6,324 nucleotides of DNA from an uncultured Bacilli bacterium (GCA_947624695.1 CANQLN010000063.1:1-6324); one strand, 5' to 3'. Positions 1 through 5,789 are shown, numbered from the stretch's first letter. Notes: generated by a model from the sequence alone, not told the origin. Program-made: numbers and translations.

Positions 1-1093
1 TATCTTCATTATCTGGTAATTCATGAGCAAAACTAAACTCTAAATAATCATTATTTTCTACGGCTTTACTTACTTTAGTAACATTTTTATTCAACTTGTT
101 TGAAACTTCTTCAACTTCATTATTTGTAAATGTAATTACTGGTGAAGCCGTTGTAAAATTTTCACCCTTTATTTTCTTATTAATAGTGACTTTACTTTCA
201 TTTTGTTCTATCATTGTTTTTGCGTGAGTTTTATTAATGTTAAATTTTGTTAATGAAGCAAAGAATCCAAATACTGATAGTGTTATTGTTAAAATTAAAA
301 TCATTGAAATTAATTTTAATTTTTTTCTTTTTAAATTATATATAGAAAATTCTATTGATTTTAATAATGATAACCTAGATTTAATTATTCTTACATTATT
401 TGTATTATCATAATCACTTTGAGTAAAATCATTATCACTTTTTATTTTTCCATCTTCTATTTCTATAATTCTATCAGCATAATCTCTTGCTAAATCAATA
501 TTATGAGTTACAACGATTACTAATTTTTGTTTTGATATTTGTTTTAATATATTAAAAATTTGCTTACTTGTTTCAATATCTAAATTTCCAGTTGGCTCAT
601 CTGCTAAAATAATATTTGGATTTTTAATTATTGCTCTTCCTATTGCAACTCTTTGTTTTTGCCCACCAGATAATTCATTTACCTTCCTATTACCTAATCC
701 ATTAAGTCCAACAATATCAAGAGTTTTATTTAATTCATCTTTTGTTATATGTTTTTTTTGTAAATCAACTGCTAATTCAATATTTTTATAAACATTTAAA
801 TTATCTAATAAATTATAGTCTTGAAAAACAAATCCCATATAAGTATTTCTATAAAAATCTGTTTCTTTATTTTTTAACTTGTTTACAGATTTATTATTTA
901 TAAATAACTTACCAGAAGATGGTTTATCAAGTAGTCCTAACAAATTTAATAAAGTTGATTTTCCTGATCCACTTTTACCAGTTATAAATACTAAACCCTT
1001 ATTAGGAAAATTTAATGAAATATTATCTAAAGCCAATATTTCTTTGCCTTTTTTTATCTTGTATTTTTTTGATATATTTTCAAATTTTATCAT
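1..1093 (-). CDS. Fused ABC transporter ATPase-permease, MacB-like (3' end outside window)
   Basis: The first 364 codons are visible. They encode an ABC ATPase domain of the MacB/LolD type (about residues 1-220) joined to the start of a permease. Seen: Walker A GKSGSGKST at 39-47, Q-loop Gln91 in FVFQDYNLLDNL, signature LSGGQ at 141-145, Walker B IILADEP at 161-167, GNLD D-loop at 169-172 and switch His197. One hydrophobic membrane segment lies at about 261-281, and a polar, probably extracytoplasmic stretch follows until the window ends. The ATG at 1091-1093 is chosen because GGAGG lies 6 nt upstream (1100-1104). In this family, ATP hydrolysis on the inside drives movements of an FtsX/MacB-type permease that exports peptides, antibiotics or lipids, or signals across the membrane; the substrate cannot be read here. 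It has its own promoter and operator-like palindrome. It may be cargo of the mobile element or chromosomal flank. Confidence 0.93.
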   Translation of the reverse strand, partial: MIKFENISKKYKIKKGKEILALDNISLNFPNKGLVFITGKSGSGKSTLLNLLGLLDKPSSGKLFINNKSVNKLKNKETDFYRNTYMGFVFQDYNLLDNLNVYKNIELAVDLQKKHITKDELNKTLDIVGLNGLGNRKVNELSGGQKQRVAIGRAIIKNPNIILADEPTGNLDIETSKQIFNILKQISKQKLVIVVTHNIDLARDYADRIIEIEDGKIKSDNDFTQSDYDNTNNVRIIKSRLSLLKSIEFSIYNLKRKKLKLISMILILTITLSVFGFFASLTKFNINKTHAKTMIEQNESKVTINKKIKGENFTTASPVITFTNNEVEEVSNKLNKNVTKVSKAVENNDYLEFSFAHELPDNED

Positions 1094-1127
1094 CTAAAAC
1101 CTCCAATTTAAAACACATACCTTTATT

Positions 1128-1158
1128 TTTATTTGATATAAACATTATATCAAATAAA
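1128..1158. promoter_or_regulatory. 31-bp palindromic operator candidate for the ABC gene
   Basis: Two perfectly complementary 14-bp arms (TTTATTTGATATAA at 1128-1141 and TTATATCAAATAAA at 1145-1158) flank the trinucleotide ACA. The palindrome covers the -10 region of the minus-strand promoter of the ABC gene. Neither strand has a T-run after the second arm that would make it a normal terminator. A binding site for a dimeric repressor is the simplest reading; the protein is not identified. Confidence 0.7.
1144..1149 (-). promoter_or_regulatory. Extended -10 promoter of the ABC gene
   Basis: On the minus strand the sequence reads TGATATAAT, a consensus -10 with an upstream TG (extended -10). 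No convincing -35 box is present 16-18 bp upstream, as expected for an extended -10 promoter. It lies inside the 31-bp palindrome and about 50 bp upstream of the ATG. Confidence 0.6.
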
Positions 1159-1201
1159 GAGCAAAAAATATACTATATTAATCAATCATTTTTAGAATAT
1201 A

Positions 1202-1501
1202 TTAATTAATATTATTAATACTTTTTTTCATTTTAATTATGAGATTTAATTCTTCTTCTATTTTTTTATATATTTCACATATTTTATTTTCACATTCTTT
1301 AATCTTTTTGTTATGTTCGGATATTTCCTTTTTTTGAAAACACATTGGTTTTGTATCTTCTAAAAACTCTATTTGATTTTTATAAATTTCAAGTTGTTTA
1401 TTCAACAAGTTCAAATATAATTCAGAATCTTTTATTTCATTTGTTAAACCTAAATCTAACACTTTTTTCAATAAAGCATTTTCTTTAATTACATTATTCA
1501 T
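1202..1501 (-). CDS. 99-aa hypothetical protein, probable coiled coil
   Basis: I do not recognise this protein. It is 99 residues, dominated by Lys, Glu, Asn, Ile and Leu, with heptad-like hydrophobic spacing through most of its length (about 25-50 and 56-92), so a mostly helical coiled-coil or helical-hairpin fold is likely. It has no signal peptide or membrane segment and should be cytoplasmic. Three cysteines (54, 70, 75) do not form an obvious metal site. The ATG at 1501 has a good Shine-Dalgarno sequence (AGAGGTGG, 1508-1515) 6 nt upstream and its own extended -10 promoter. It is transcribed divergently from the tandem-HTH regulator, whose candidate operators overlap this promoter, so it is probably a target of that regulator. 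The gap to the ABC gene holds a separate promoter, so the two need not be one operon. Confidence 0.75.
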   Translation of the reverse strand: MNNVIKENALLKKVLDLGLTNEIKDSELYLNLLNKQLEIYKNQIEFLEDTKPMCFQKKEISEHNKKIKECENKICEIYKKIEEELNLIIKMKKSINNIN

Positions 1502-1535
1502 TAATAACCACCTCTAGTTTATTTTTTCCTATTTA

Positions 1536-1541
1536 ATTATA
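1536..1541 (-). promoter_or_regulatory. Extended -10 promoter of the 99-aa gene
   Basis: The minus strand reads TGTTATAAT, a perfect -10 with the extended TG motif, 35 bp before the ATG and upstream of the Shine-Dalgarno sequence. The -35 region is poor. The two ATCAGCAAA repeats sit in the spacer and just upstream, where a bound protein could block or aid RNA polymerase. Confidence 0.6.
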
Positions 1542-1547
1542 ACACAC

Positions 1548-1578
1548 ATCAGCAAAAATTAGTCTTTAAATCAGCAAA
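1548..1578. promoter_or_regulatory. Two direct repeats, likely operators of the HTH regulator
   Basis: ATCAGCAAA occurs at 1548-1556 and again at 1570-1578, in the same orientation, with starts 22 bp apart (about two helical turns). They lie between the divergent 99-aa gene and the XRE regulator gene and overlap the promoter of the former. The position and spacing fit binding sites for the neighbouring regulator; this is inference from context. Confidence 0.55.
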
Positions 1579-1616
1579 TCAATGAAAATTTTTATTAAAA
1601 TGGGAAAATTAATTAT

Positions 1617-1622
1617 AGGTGG
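1617..1622 (+). promoter_or_regulatory. Ribosome binding site that sets the regulator start
   Basis: AGGTGG lies 7 nt before the ATG at 1630. The in-frame ATG at 1582 has no Shine-Dalgarno sequence and the ATG at 1624 is only one base away from this one, so 1630 is the most likely start. Confidence 0.7.
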
Positions 1623-1629
1623 TATGCTT

Positions 1630-2076
1630 ATGATTAATTATTCTAAATTAAAAGATATTAGGGAAGATAAGGACATCAGTCAAGAAGAAATATCAAAAAT
1701 TTTAAATATTCCGCGTTCTACATATTCAATGTGGGAGATAGGTATTAGTATCATTCCGTTACCTTACTTATGTAAATTAAGTGATTATTTTAATTATAGT
1801 ATTGATTATATTTTAGGATTAACAAATAATAAAAGTAATAAAAATTTAATCAAAGGTTTTGATATTAAAAATCTAGGAAATAATTTAAAATCAATAAGAC
1901 TTAAAAATGAATTATCACAAGAAAATGTTGCTGATATATTAGAAGTTAAACAACCTTGTATTTATAAATATGAAAAAGGATTAATTTGTATATCAACATC
2001 AAATCTTTATAAATTTTGTAAAGAATTTAATATTTCTATGAATGAAATATGTGGTAAAGGAAAAATATCAAAATAA
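1630..2076 (+). CDS. Transcriptional regulator with two tandem XRE (Cro/CI) HTH domains
   Basis: A 148-residue cytoplasmic DNA-binding protein from the preferred start at 1630; an upstream in-frame ATG would add 16 residues that look untranslated. Two HTH_3/XRE domains follow each other. Domain 1 is about 7-62, with helix-turn-helix ISQEEISKILNIPRSTYSMWE; the end of that domain reads YFNYSIDYILG. Domain 2 is about 82-138, with LSQENVADILEVKQPCIYKYE and a matching end, FNISMNEICG. No peptidase, ligand or oligomerization domain is attached, so the two DNA-binding units are covalently paired. Direct repeats at 1548-1578 upstream are likely targets, allowing control of the divergent 99-aa gene and perhaps autoregulation. 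No clear plus-strand promoter was found. Such regulators commonly control excision or cargo genes of mobile elements; the exact regulon is unknown. Confidence 0.9.
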   Translation: MINYSKLKDIREDKDISQEEISKILNIPRSTYSMWEIGISIIPLPYLCKLSDYFNYSIDYILGLTNNKSNKNLIKGFDIKNLGNNLKSIRLKNELSQENVADILEVKQPCIYKYEKGLICISTSNLYKFCKEFNISMNEICGKGKISK

Positions 2077-2108
2077 AAGGTGATTTTATCTTTCAAAATC
2101 ATCTTTTT
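2075..2108. terminator. Bidirectional intrinsic terminator between regulator and relaxase genes
   Basis: A 13-bp stem (2075-2087 with 2095-2107, one G-U pair) and a 7-nt loop end in a T-rich tract on the plus strand (2104-2108). On the minus strand the same stem is followed by TTTTATTTTG. It therefore serves both convergent genes. It overlaps the last bases of the regulator gene and the last codons of the relaxase gene. Confidence 0.75.
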
Positions 2109-3429
2109 CATTATCTATAGAATTGTTTTGTATAACATCTATATCATTATCATTAAGTATTTCTTCTTCATATAGTTCATCAATAAATTTATCATATTTA
2201 TCATTTTTAAAAAACTTATCTTTTAAAAATTCAATAAATTTCTTCCATAAATTTTTAAAATAATTTAATGCTTCTTCAAGCATAGAAACTCTATTTTCTA
2301 AATCATCTATTTTATCATTTGCATCTTCTAAATCTTCTTGTAAATAGTTTATTTTTCTATCACGATTATAAATCTTTTGTTGTAAATTCTTTACTTCGTT
2401 ATTATGATTTTTTAAATCTTCTTCGTATTTATCAAGAATAGTATCAATTTCATTTGATTCTCTTAAATTAGAAGTAGTATTATTTGTTTGCTCTATGTAA
2501 CTTTTTATTTCTTCTATATCATCACTTGAAATTGTAAAATTATTTTTGTTTATTATGGTAGGTTTTAATTCGTCTATTATTTTTATAATTTCATTCGATT
2601 TACTTTTTAAATTTTCAACTTTGGAATTTAATTCTTTAAGTTTTTTATTATGTATTTCTTTTTCTCTTTTAAATTTTTTATATTCATTCATATTGGCTAC
2701 ATTAATATCAATATTTCTTCCTTCTTCTTTATTTTTTAGTGTATAATTTAATCCATAAACTCTATTAAATGATGTAATACAATAATCTCTCATTTTATCT
2801 TGAATATCTTTTAAACTTTCTTTTGTAAAAACATCACTTTTGCCAACTTGTTTTTGCATACCATTTTTCATTCCAACTTTAAATGGGACACCAATTATAT
2901 GAAGATGTGGACTTGACTCATCAAAATGAATTGTAGCATTTGCAATTTTAAATTTTGGTACAACATATTCTAAATCATTTATCTGTTCTTTAAAAACATC
3001 TATCATTTTCTTCTTAAATTTATCATCTTTATCGGCCCAAAAATCCATATCTCCAAGTTCAATAATTATTTCACAAGCAAGGTCTCTTTTATTGTCATTT
3101 GAAATATGATTAAAGTAATTATCTATTTTTCTATCATCTCTTTTTTGTTTTTCATTATACTTAATTCTAGCATCTTCAAACAAATCTAAATATAATTTTT
3201 TCGTATCTTCAACTAAAGAAGAAGTACCTTTTATAGTACAAATTAATTCTTTATTATTATCATATTTTCTTAAATTATGTTTATCAACTTTTGATAATTG
3301 TTGATGATTTTGTATTGCATTATTACTAAAAGAAGTAGATTCCATATTTTTATTTTTTGATGTTCTTCTTGCTCTTTTTGACTTGTTTCTGTCATTACTT
3401 AAATGTAGTGAATACGAAAGTTCTTCCAT
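2086..3429 (-). CDS. MobV-family relaxase (Mob/Pre plasmid recombination enzyme)
   Basis: A 447-aa protein from the ATG at 3429. Mob/Pre relaxases nick one DNA strand at oriT and pilot it during conjugative mobilization. Seen: the metal-binding motif HFDESSPHLH at about 168-177, matching the MobV pattern HxDExxPHxH, and KHNLR at 50-54, matching the KHNER of pMV158 MobM, whose His22 is the nucleophile; His51 is therefore the predicted catalytic residue here. About 250-405 is a long coiled coil and the C-terminus is acidic. The N-terminus before the His motif is about 30 residues longer than in MobM and rich in Lys, Arg, Ser and Asn. A TTG at 3438 could extend the frame by three codons, but AAGGGGG (3440-3446) is well placed only for the ATG. 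No type IV secretion genes are nearby, so transfer would depend on a helper. Confidence 0.92.
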   Translation of the reverse strand: MEELSYSLHLSNDRNKSKRARRTSKNKNMESTSFSNNAIQNHQQLSKVDKHNLRKYDNNKELICTIKGTSSLVEDTKKLYLDLFEDARIKYNEKQKRDDRKIDNYFNHISNDNKRDLACEIIIELGDMDFWADKDDKFKKKMIDVFKEQINDLEYVVPKFKIANATIHFDESSPHLHIIGVPFKVGMKNGMQKQVGKSDVFTKESLKDIQDKMRDYCITSFNRVYGLNYTLKNKEEGRNIDINVANMNEYKKFKREKEIHNKKLKELNSKVENLKSKSNEIIKIIDELKPTIINKNNFTISSDDIEEIKSYIEQTNNTTSNLRESNEIDTILDKYEEDLKNHNNEVKNLQQKIYNRDRKINYLQEDLEDANDKIDDLENRVSMLEEALNYFKNLWKKFIEFLKDKFFKNDKYDKFIDELYEEEILNDNDIDVIQNNSIDNEKDDFER

Positions 3430-3439
3430 AAAACCCAAT

Positions 3440-3446
3440 CCCCCTT
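3440..3446 (-). promoter_or_regulatory. Ribosome binding site of the relaxase
   Basis: Minus-strand AAGGGGG lies 10 nt before the ATG at 3429 but only about 1-2 nt before the in-frame TTG at 3438, favouring the ATG as the start. Confidence 0.6.
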
Positions 3447-3457
3447 AAAATAGAGTT

Positions 3458-3475
3458 CCTACTATTCATAGTAGG
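3458..3475. repeat. Inverted repeat 1 (8-bp arms) in the relaxase leader
   Basis: CCTACTAT and ATAGTAGG are perfectly complementary with TC between. It overlaps the candidate -10 of the relaxase promoter and ends 28 bp from the relaxase start. It may be an operator or part of oriT. Confidence 0.75.
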
Positions 3476-3494
3476 GTAATTTTGTTTCCGTCAA
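3465..3494 (-). promoter_or_regulatory. Candidate relaxase promoter overlapping inverted repeats
   Basis: On the minus strand TTGACG (3489-3494) is a good -35. TATGAA (3465-3470) follows with an 18-bp spacer; TACTAT (3468-3473) is an alternative with a short 15-bp spacer. The -35 sits in the left arm of inverted repeat 2 and the -10 in inverted repeat 1, so a protein bound at these repeats would block transcription. MobM of pMV158 is known to repress its own promoter from oriT. Confidence 0.45.
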
Positions 3495-3527
3495 AATCTC
3501 TAACCCCCTATATATTTTGACGCAAAC
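3484..3527. repeat. Inverted repeat 2 (14-bp arms, one mismatch)
   Basis: GTTTCCGTCAAAAT (3484-3497) pairs with ATTTTGACGCAAAC (3514-3527) except for one C-C position; the 16-nt loop carries CCCCC. The right arm also forms a competing 7-bp inverted repeat, ATTTTGA (3514-3520) with TCAAAAT (3529-3535), across an 8-nt loop. These are candidate relaxase recognition hairpins. Confidence 0.75.
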
Positions 3528-3542
3528 ATCAAAATATGGTGG

Positions 3543-3563
3543 CTAAGGTTTAAGCAACCTTAG
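3543..3563. repeat. Inverted repeat 3 (8-bp arms, 5-nt loop)
   Basis: CTAAGGTT and AACCTTAG are perfectly complementary around TAAGC. With two mismatches the stem extends outward to GGT/ACC (3538-3568). Part of the oriT-like hairpin array. Confidence 0.75.
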
Positions 3564-3572
3564 AAACCGCTT

Positions 3573-3614
3573 GTCTTATGTAGTTAAATTTAAGTGAATA
3601 AAACTACATAAGAC
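3573..3614. repeat. Inverted repeat 4 (13-bp perfect arms)
   Basis: GTCTTATGTAGTT (3573-3585) and AACTACATAAGAC (3602-3614) match perfectly around a 16-nt loop. It directly abuts inverted repeat 5 with no base between. Confidence 0.85.
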
Positions 3615-3653
3615 TTGATATAAATAACAAGTACAACTTATTATTTATATCAA
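3615..3653. repeat. Inverted repeat 5 (18-bp arms, 3-nt loop)
   Basis: Arms 3615-3632 and 3636-3653 match at 17 of 18 positions around the loop ACA; the one exception (C3628/A3640) becomes a G-T pair on the minus strand. This is the strongest hairpin in the window. A-runs rather than T-runs follow it on the plus strand, so it is not a standard terminator. Confidence 0.85.
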
Positions 3654-3665
3654 AAAATTATTCAC

Positions 3666-3680
3666 ACTTTTATAAAAAGT
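3666..3680. repeat. Inverted repeat 6 (6-bp arms)
   Basis: ACTTTT and AAAAGT flank ATA. It is followed by TATTCATA (3680-3687), a sequence that also occurs at 3463-3470 inside inverted repeat 1. Short and AT-only in part, so weaker than its neighbours. Confidence 0.5.
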
Positions 3681-3704
3681 ATTCATAATTTTCTTTTACA
3701 ATCT

Positions 3705-3745
3705 ATCGCCACTTTCACAAATTACTTTGTAAAACGTGCCACGAT
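3705..3745. repeat. Inverted repeat 7 (interrupted stem)
   Basis: ATCG/CGAT, CAC/GTG and ACAAA/TTTGT pair in nested order around a TTAC loop, with small internal loops between them. It is the least AT-rich hairpin of the recombinase-proximal half of the region. Confidence 0.55.
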
Positions 3746-3750
3746 TGTTA

Positions 3751-3784
3751 TAACTTTTTTGAAAAAAAGTTAGCAAAAAACTTT
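3751..3784 (-). terminator. Possible weak terminator after the recombinase gene
   Basis: On the minus strand AAAGTT (3779-3784) can pair with AACTTT (3766-3771) and is followed by further Ts. A competing 10-bp AT-only palindrome, TAACTTTTTT/AAAAAAGTTA (3751-3772), overlaps it. The stem is short and GC-poor, so termination may be leaky and allow read-through towards the relaxase. Confidence 0.35.
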
Positions 3785-5627
3785 ATTCATTAACAACATC
3801 ATCTGGTATTTTTTCAAATACATCTCTTATATTTACTTTTATATCATTTGGAATATTTTTTGTCGTAAACATTCCCATAGAAACCCAATTATTATTTCCA
3901 TTATCTTTATCTTGTAATGGGAATATTCTAATAGGTGTTTCACCATTTTTTAATGGTAGCATATCTAATTTTCTTGTTTCTTTATAGAGTGTTCCTTTAT
4001 AAAAACCAACTTCATAAAATTCATTTAATCTATATAAATGTTGCATTACTTTTTTTAAAGGTAAATATTCACTATATCTAACTGTCGTATCTACACACAC
4101 ACCATCAAAACTTAAAGTAAGTGGTCTTTTTAAATCTATATATCCTTTATTGTATAATTCTTCAAATTCACTATAAAATGTACTTCTAAAATTTGCTTGT
4201 TTTACTACAAAACTATTATTTACCATTTCTAATTCTACATTGTCTATATATCTCATTATAATGTCGGCTTGTATATTTCTATCTAATAAATCCCAATTAT
4301 CATTAAAAGCATAATATGATATTGGTAATTTAACTTTATTTATAAAATCCATATCTCTTTTAAGTAATATATCATCTATTGTAAAATTTAATTGTTCGAC
4401 TTGTTCGTTTTCTAATAATTTTGAATTTACATATTCAATTTGATTATCTATTAACTCTTTTTCTTTTTTATATTCTTCTTCTGTAAATATAGAATCTATA
4501 TAAGCATTTTTAATTCTTTCTTTTTTATTATTCAAGTTTTTTAATTCTTTTTCAAGTTCTTCTTTTGGATTATCTAATTTTGATTTTAATACTGGTAAAA
4601 AGAACTCATTAACAACATTATCATACTCTAATATATCTATAAGTAATGTTTTAATTTCTTTTTCAATTTCAGTTTCTTTTATTGATATTTTACAATTATG
4701 ACATTGATAGTAATAATAAACATTTCCATTTTTCTTTCTTGTTGCATTTCCACCTAGTATCCTGTCACATTTAGGACATTTAAGTTTTTGTAAAAATAAA
4801 TAATCTTTATCACGTTTATAATTCCTAGAATTTTTCTTCTTTTGAACTTGACATTCTTCCCATAATTCTTTTGATACTATTGGCTCAACTACATTCTCAT
4901 AATAAGTAGGATTATTTGTTCTTTTTCCGTGAACAAAATCACCTTTATATATTTCATTTTCTAATATCTTTAAAATGGTTCCGTCGCTCCAATTAGTTTT
5001 ACCAAAGACTTTTTCTTTGTTATAAATATTACTTATTGTTTGATAAGAATTTCCTTCATAATACAAATTAAATATTCTAATAACTTGGTCTTTTGTTAGT
5101 GGGTCAGGGACAAGTTTCTTATTAACATGTTTATAACCAAAAGGGGCTTTATTAGGAATATTGCCTTCTTTAATTGCTCCAGCTAAACCTATTTTAGTTC
5201 TTTCACTTGTTCTTTCTATTTCGTTTTGTGATACAGTTGTAAGTAGTCTTGCAACCATTCTACCATTAGCATTAGTAGTATTTATATCATCATTCGCACA
5301 ATCAAGATAAGCATTATTTTCTTCAAGAAATTTCATTATATTTTCCATATCATAAACACTTCTTGTAAGTCTATCTAATTTTAAAACAACTATTGTATTT
5401 ACTTTTTTATTTTTAATATCTTCTTTTAATTCTTCAAATGCAGGTCTATGATTTCCTGTTTTAGCACTTATTCCAGCATCTTTATAAATTTTATAAATTT
5501 TATAACCTTTATATTCACACATAGCACGAAGTCTTTTTTCTTGTTCTGGTAAACTAAAACCTTCACGTGCTTGATCTTCAGTTGATACACGAATATAAAT
5601 TCCAGCAATATGTTTTTCTTCGTTCAT
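3783..5627 (-). CDS. Large serine recombinase (resolvase/invertase-type integrase)
   Basis: A complete 614-aa site-specific recombinase that would cut and rejoin the element's attachment sites through a phosphoserine intermediate. Seen in order: N-terminal resolvase domain (about 6-150) with nucleophile Ser15 in GIYIRVSTEDQA, KLDRLTRS at 83-90 supplying active-site arginines, and the long helix around ERTSERTKIGL (138-148); a recombinase domain at about 160-265; a zinc ribbon with CPKC (284-287) and CHNC (309-312); a coiled coil at about 340-410; then an unusually long C-terminal region (about 430-614) I do not recognise beyond its link to this protein type. The ATG at 5627 has AGAAAGGA 9 nt upstream. 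Its promoter and attenuator-like leader are at 5657-5817. With the MobV relaxase next to it, it resembles TnpX of Tn4451-type mobilizable elements. No frameshift or missing key residue is evident, so it looks active. Confidence 0.95.
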   Translation of the reverse strand: MNEEKHIAGIYIRVSTEDQAREGFSLPEQEKRLRAMCEYKGYKIYKIYKDAGISAKTGNHRPAFEELKEDIKNKKVNTIVVLKLDRLTRSVYDMENIMKFLEENNAYLDCANDDINTTNANGRMVARLLTTVSQNEIERTSERTKIGLAGAIKEGNIPNKAPFGYKHVNKKLVPDPLTKDQVIRIFNLYYEGNSYQTISNIYNKEKVFGKTNWSDGTILKILENEIYKGDFVHGKRTNNPTYYENVVEPIVSKELWEECQVQKKKNSRNYKRDKDYLFLQKLKCPKCDRILGGNATRKKNGNVYYYYQCHNCKISIKETEIEKEIKTLLIDILEYDNVVNEFFLPVLKSKLDNPKEELEKELKNLNNKKERIKNAYIDSIFTEEEYKKEKELIDNQIEYVNSKLLENEQVEQLNFTIDDILLKRDMDFINKVKLPISYYAFNDNWDLLDRNIQADIIMRYIDNVELEMVNNSFVVKQANFRSTFYSEFEELYNKGYIDLKRPLTLSFDGVCVDTTVRYSEYLPLKKVMQHLYRLNEFYEVGFYKGTLYKETRKLDMLPLKNGETPIRIFPLQDKDNGNNNWVSMGMFTTKNIPNDIKVNIRDVFEKIPDDVVNE

Positions 5628-5656
5628 TTATTCAAATCCTTTCTTATTCTATTATC

Positions 5657-5704
5657 AAAAAGAGACGACAAAGGTACATAAAAGTTTTATGCTTTTGACG
5701 TCTC
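5657..5704 (-). terminator. Intrinsic terminator in the recombinase leader (attenuator)
   Basis: On the minus strand GAGACG (5699-5704) pairs with CGTCTC (5662-5667). The stem continues after a T-T mismatch with CAAA/TTTG and, across a small internal loop, the CATAAAA/TTTTATG apical stem. Five Ts (5657-5661) follow. It lies about 80 nt after the predicted transcription start and 30 nt before the recombinase ATG, so it would cut off the message before the gene. Confidence 0.75.
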
Positions 5705-5774
5705 AAATAATTATTATATATTTTAATTGTTGTATAACTTTGTTTTATATTACCCCTACAAAAACATAAAACTT
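5682..5774 (-). promoter_or_regulatory. Candidate antiterminator pairing in the recombinase leader
   Basis: The transcript segment from 5774-5759 (AAGTTTTATGTTTTTG) can pair with that from 5697-5682 (CAAAAGCATAAAACTT) for 16 continuous base pairs, one of them G-U. The second segment is most of the terminator's 5' half, so the two structures exclude each other. A three-codon frame ATG-TTT-TTG-TAG (5756-5767) sits within the upstream segment but lacks a strong ribosome binding site. Confidence 0.6.
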
Positions 5775-5789
5775 GTTTCTTGAGTATTT

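Larger units (their letters stand above)
3430..3782. other. Hairpin-rich non-coding region, probable oriT
   Basis: This 353-bp stretch has no credible gene. It holds at least seven inverted repeats in a row plus the relaxase promoter. MobV relaxases normally act on an origin of transfer just upstream of their own gene, which is this location. The classical pMV158-type nick core is not recognisable, so the nick site cannot be placed. A replication origin is an alternative, but no replication protein is encoded in the window. Confidence 0.6.

Noticed and set aside
879..1209. Two overlapping plus-strand open frames (879-1097 and 1015-1209)
   Set aside because: They lie mostly opposite the conserved ABC ATPase gene, including its Walker A region, have no ribosome binding site and look like antisense shadows.
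1582..1629. Longer start for the XRE regulator adding 16 residues
   Set aside because: No ribosome binding site precedes the ATG at 1582, whereas AGGTGG is ideally placed for 1630.
2546..2746. Plus-strand open frame of 66 codons with a hydrophobic product
   Set aside because: It is antisense to the coiled-coil part of the relaxase; the apparent membrane character comes from reading Lys/Glu codons on the opposite strand.
3666..3700. Classical pMV158-type MobV nick site
   Set aside because: The stretch has some likeness (ACTTTTATAAAAAGTAT) but lacks the TGTG/TTA nick core and its flanking complementarity.
3458..3772. CRISPR array
   Set aside because: The repeats are inverted pairs of different sequence, not regularly spaced direct repeats, and no cas gene is present.
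3430..3782. Plasmid replication origin
   Set aside because: The hairpins would allow it, but no replication protein, iteron set or DnaA-box cluster was seen.
5644..5679. Possible 11-aa leader peptide before the recombinase
   Set aside because: The frame starts in the terminator's apical stem, has no Shine-Dalgarno sequence and runs into the recombinase ribosome binding site; too short to support alone.
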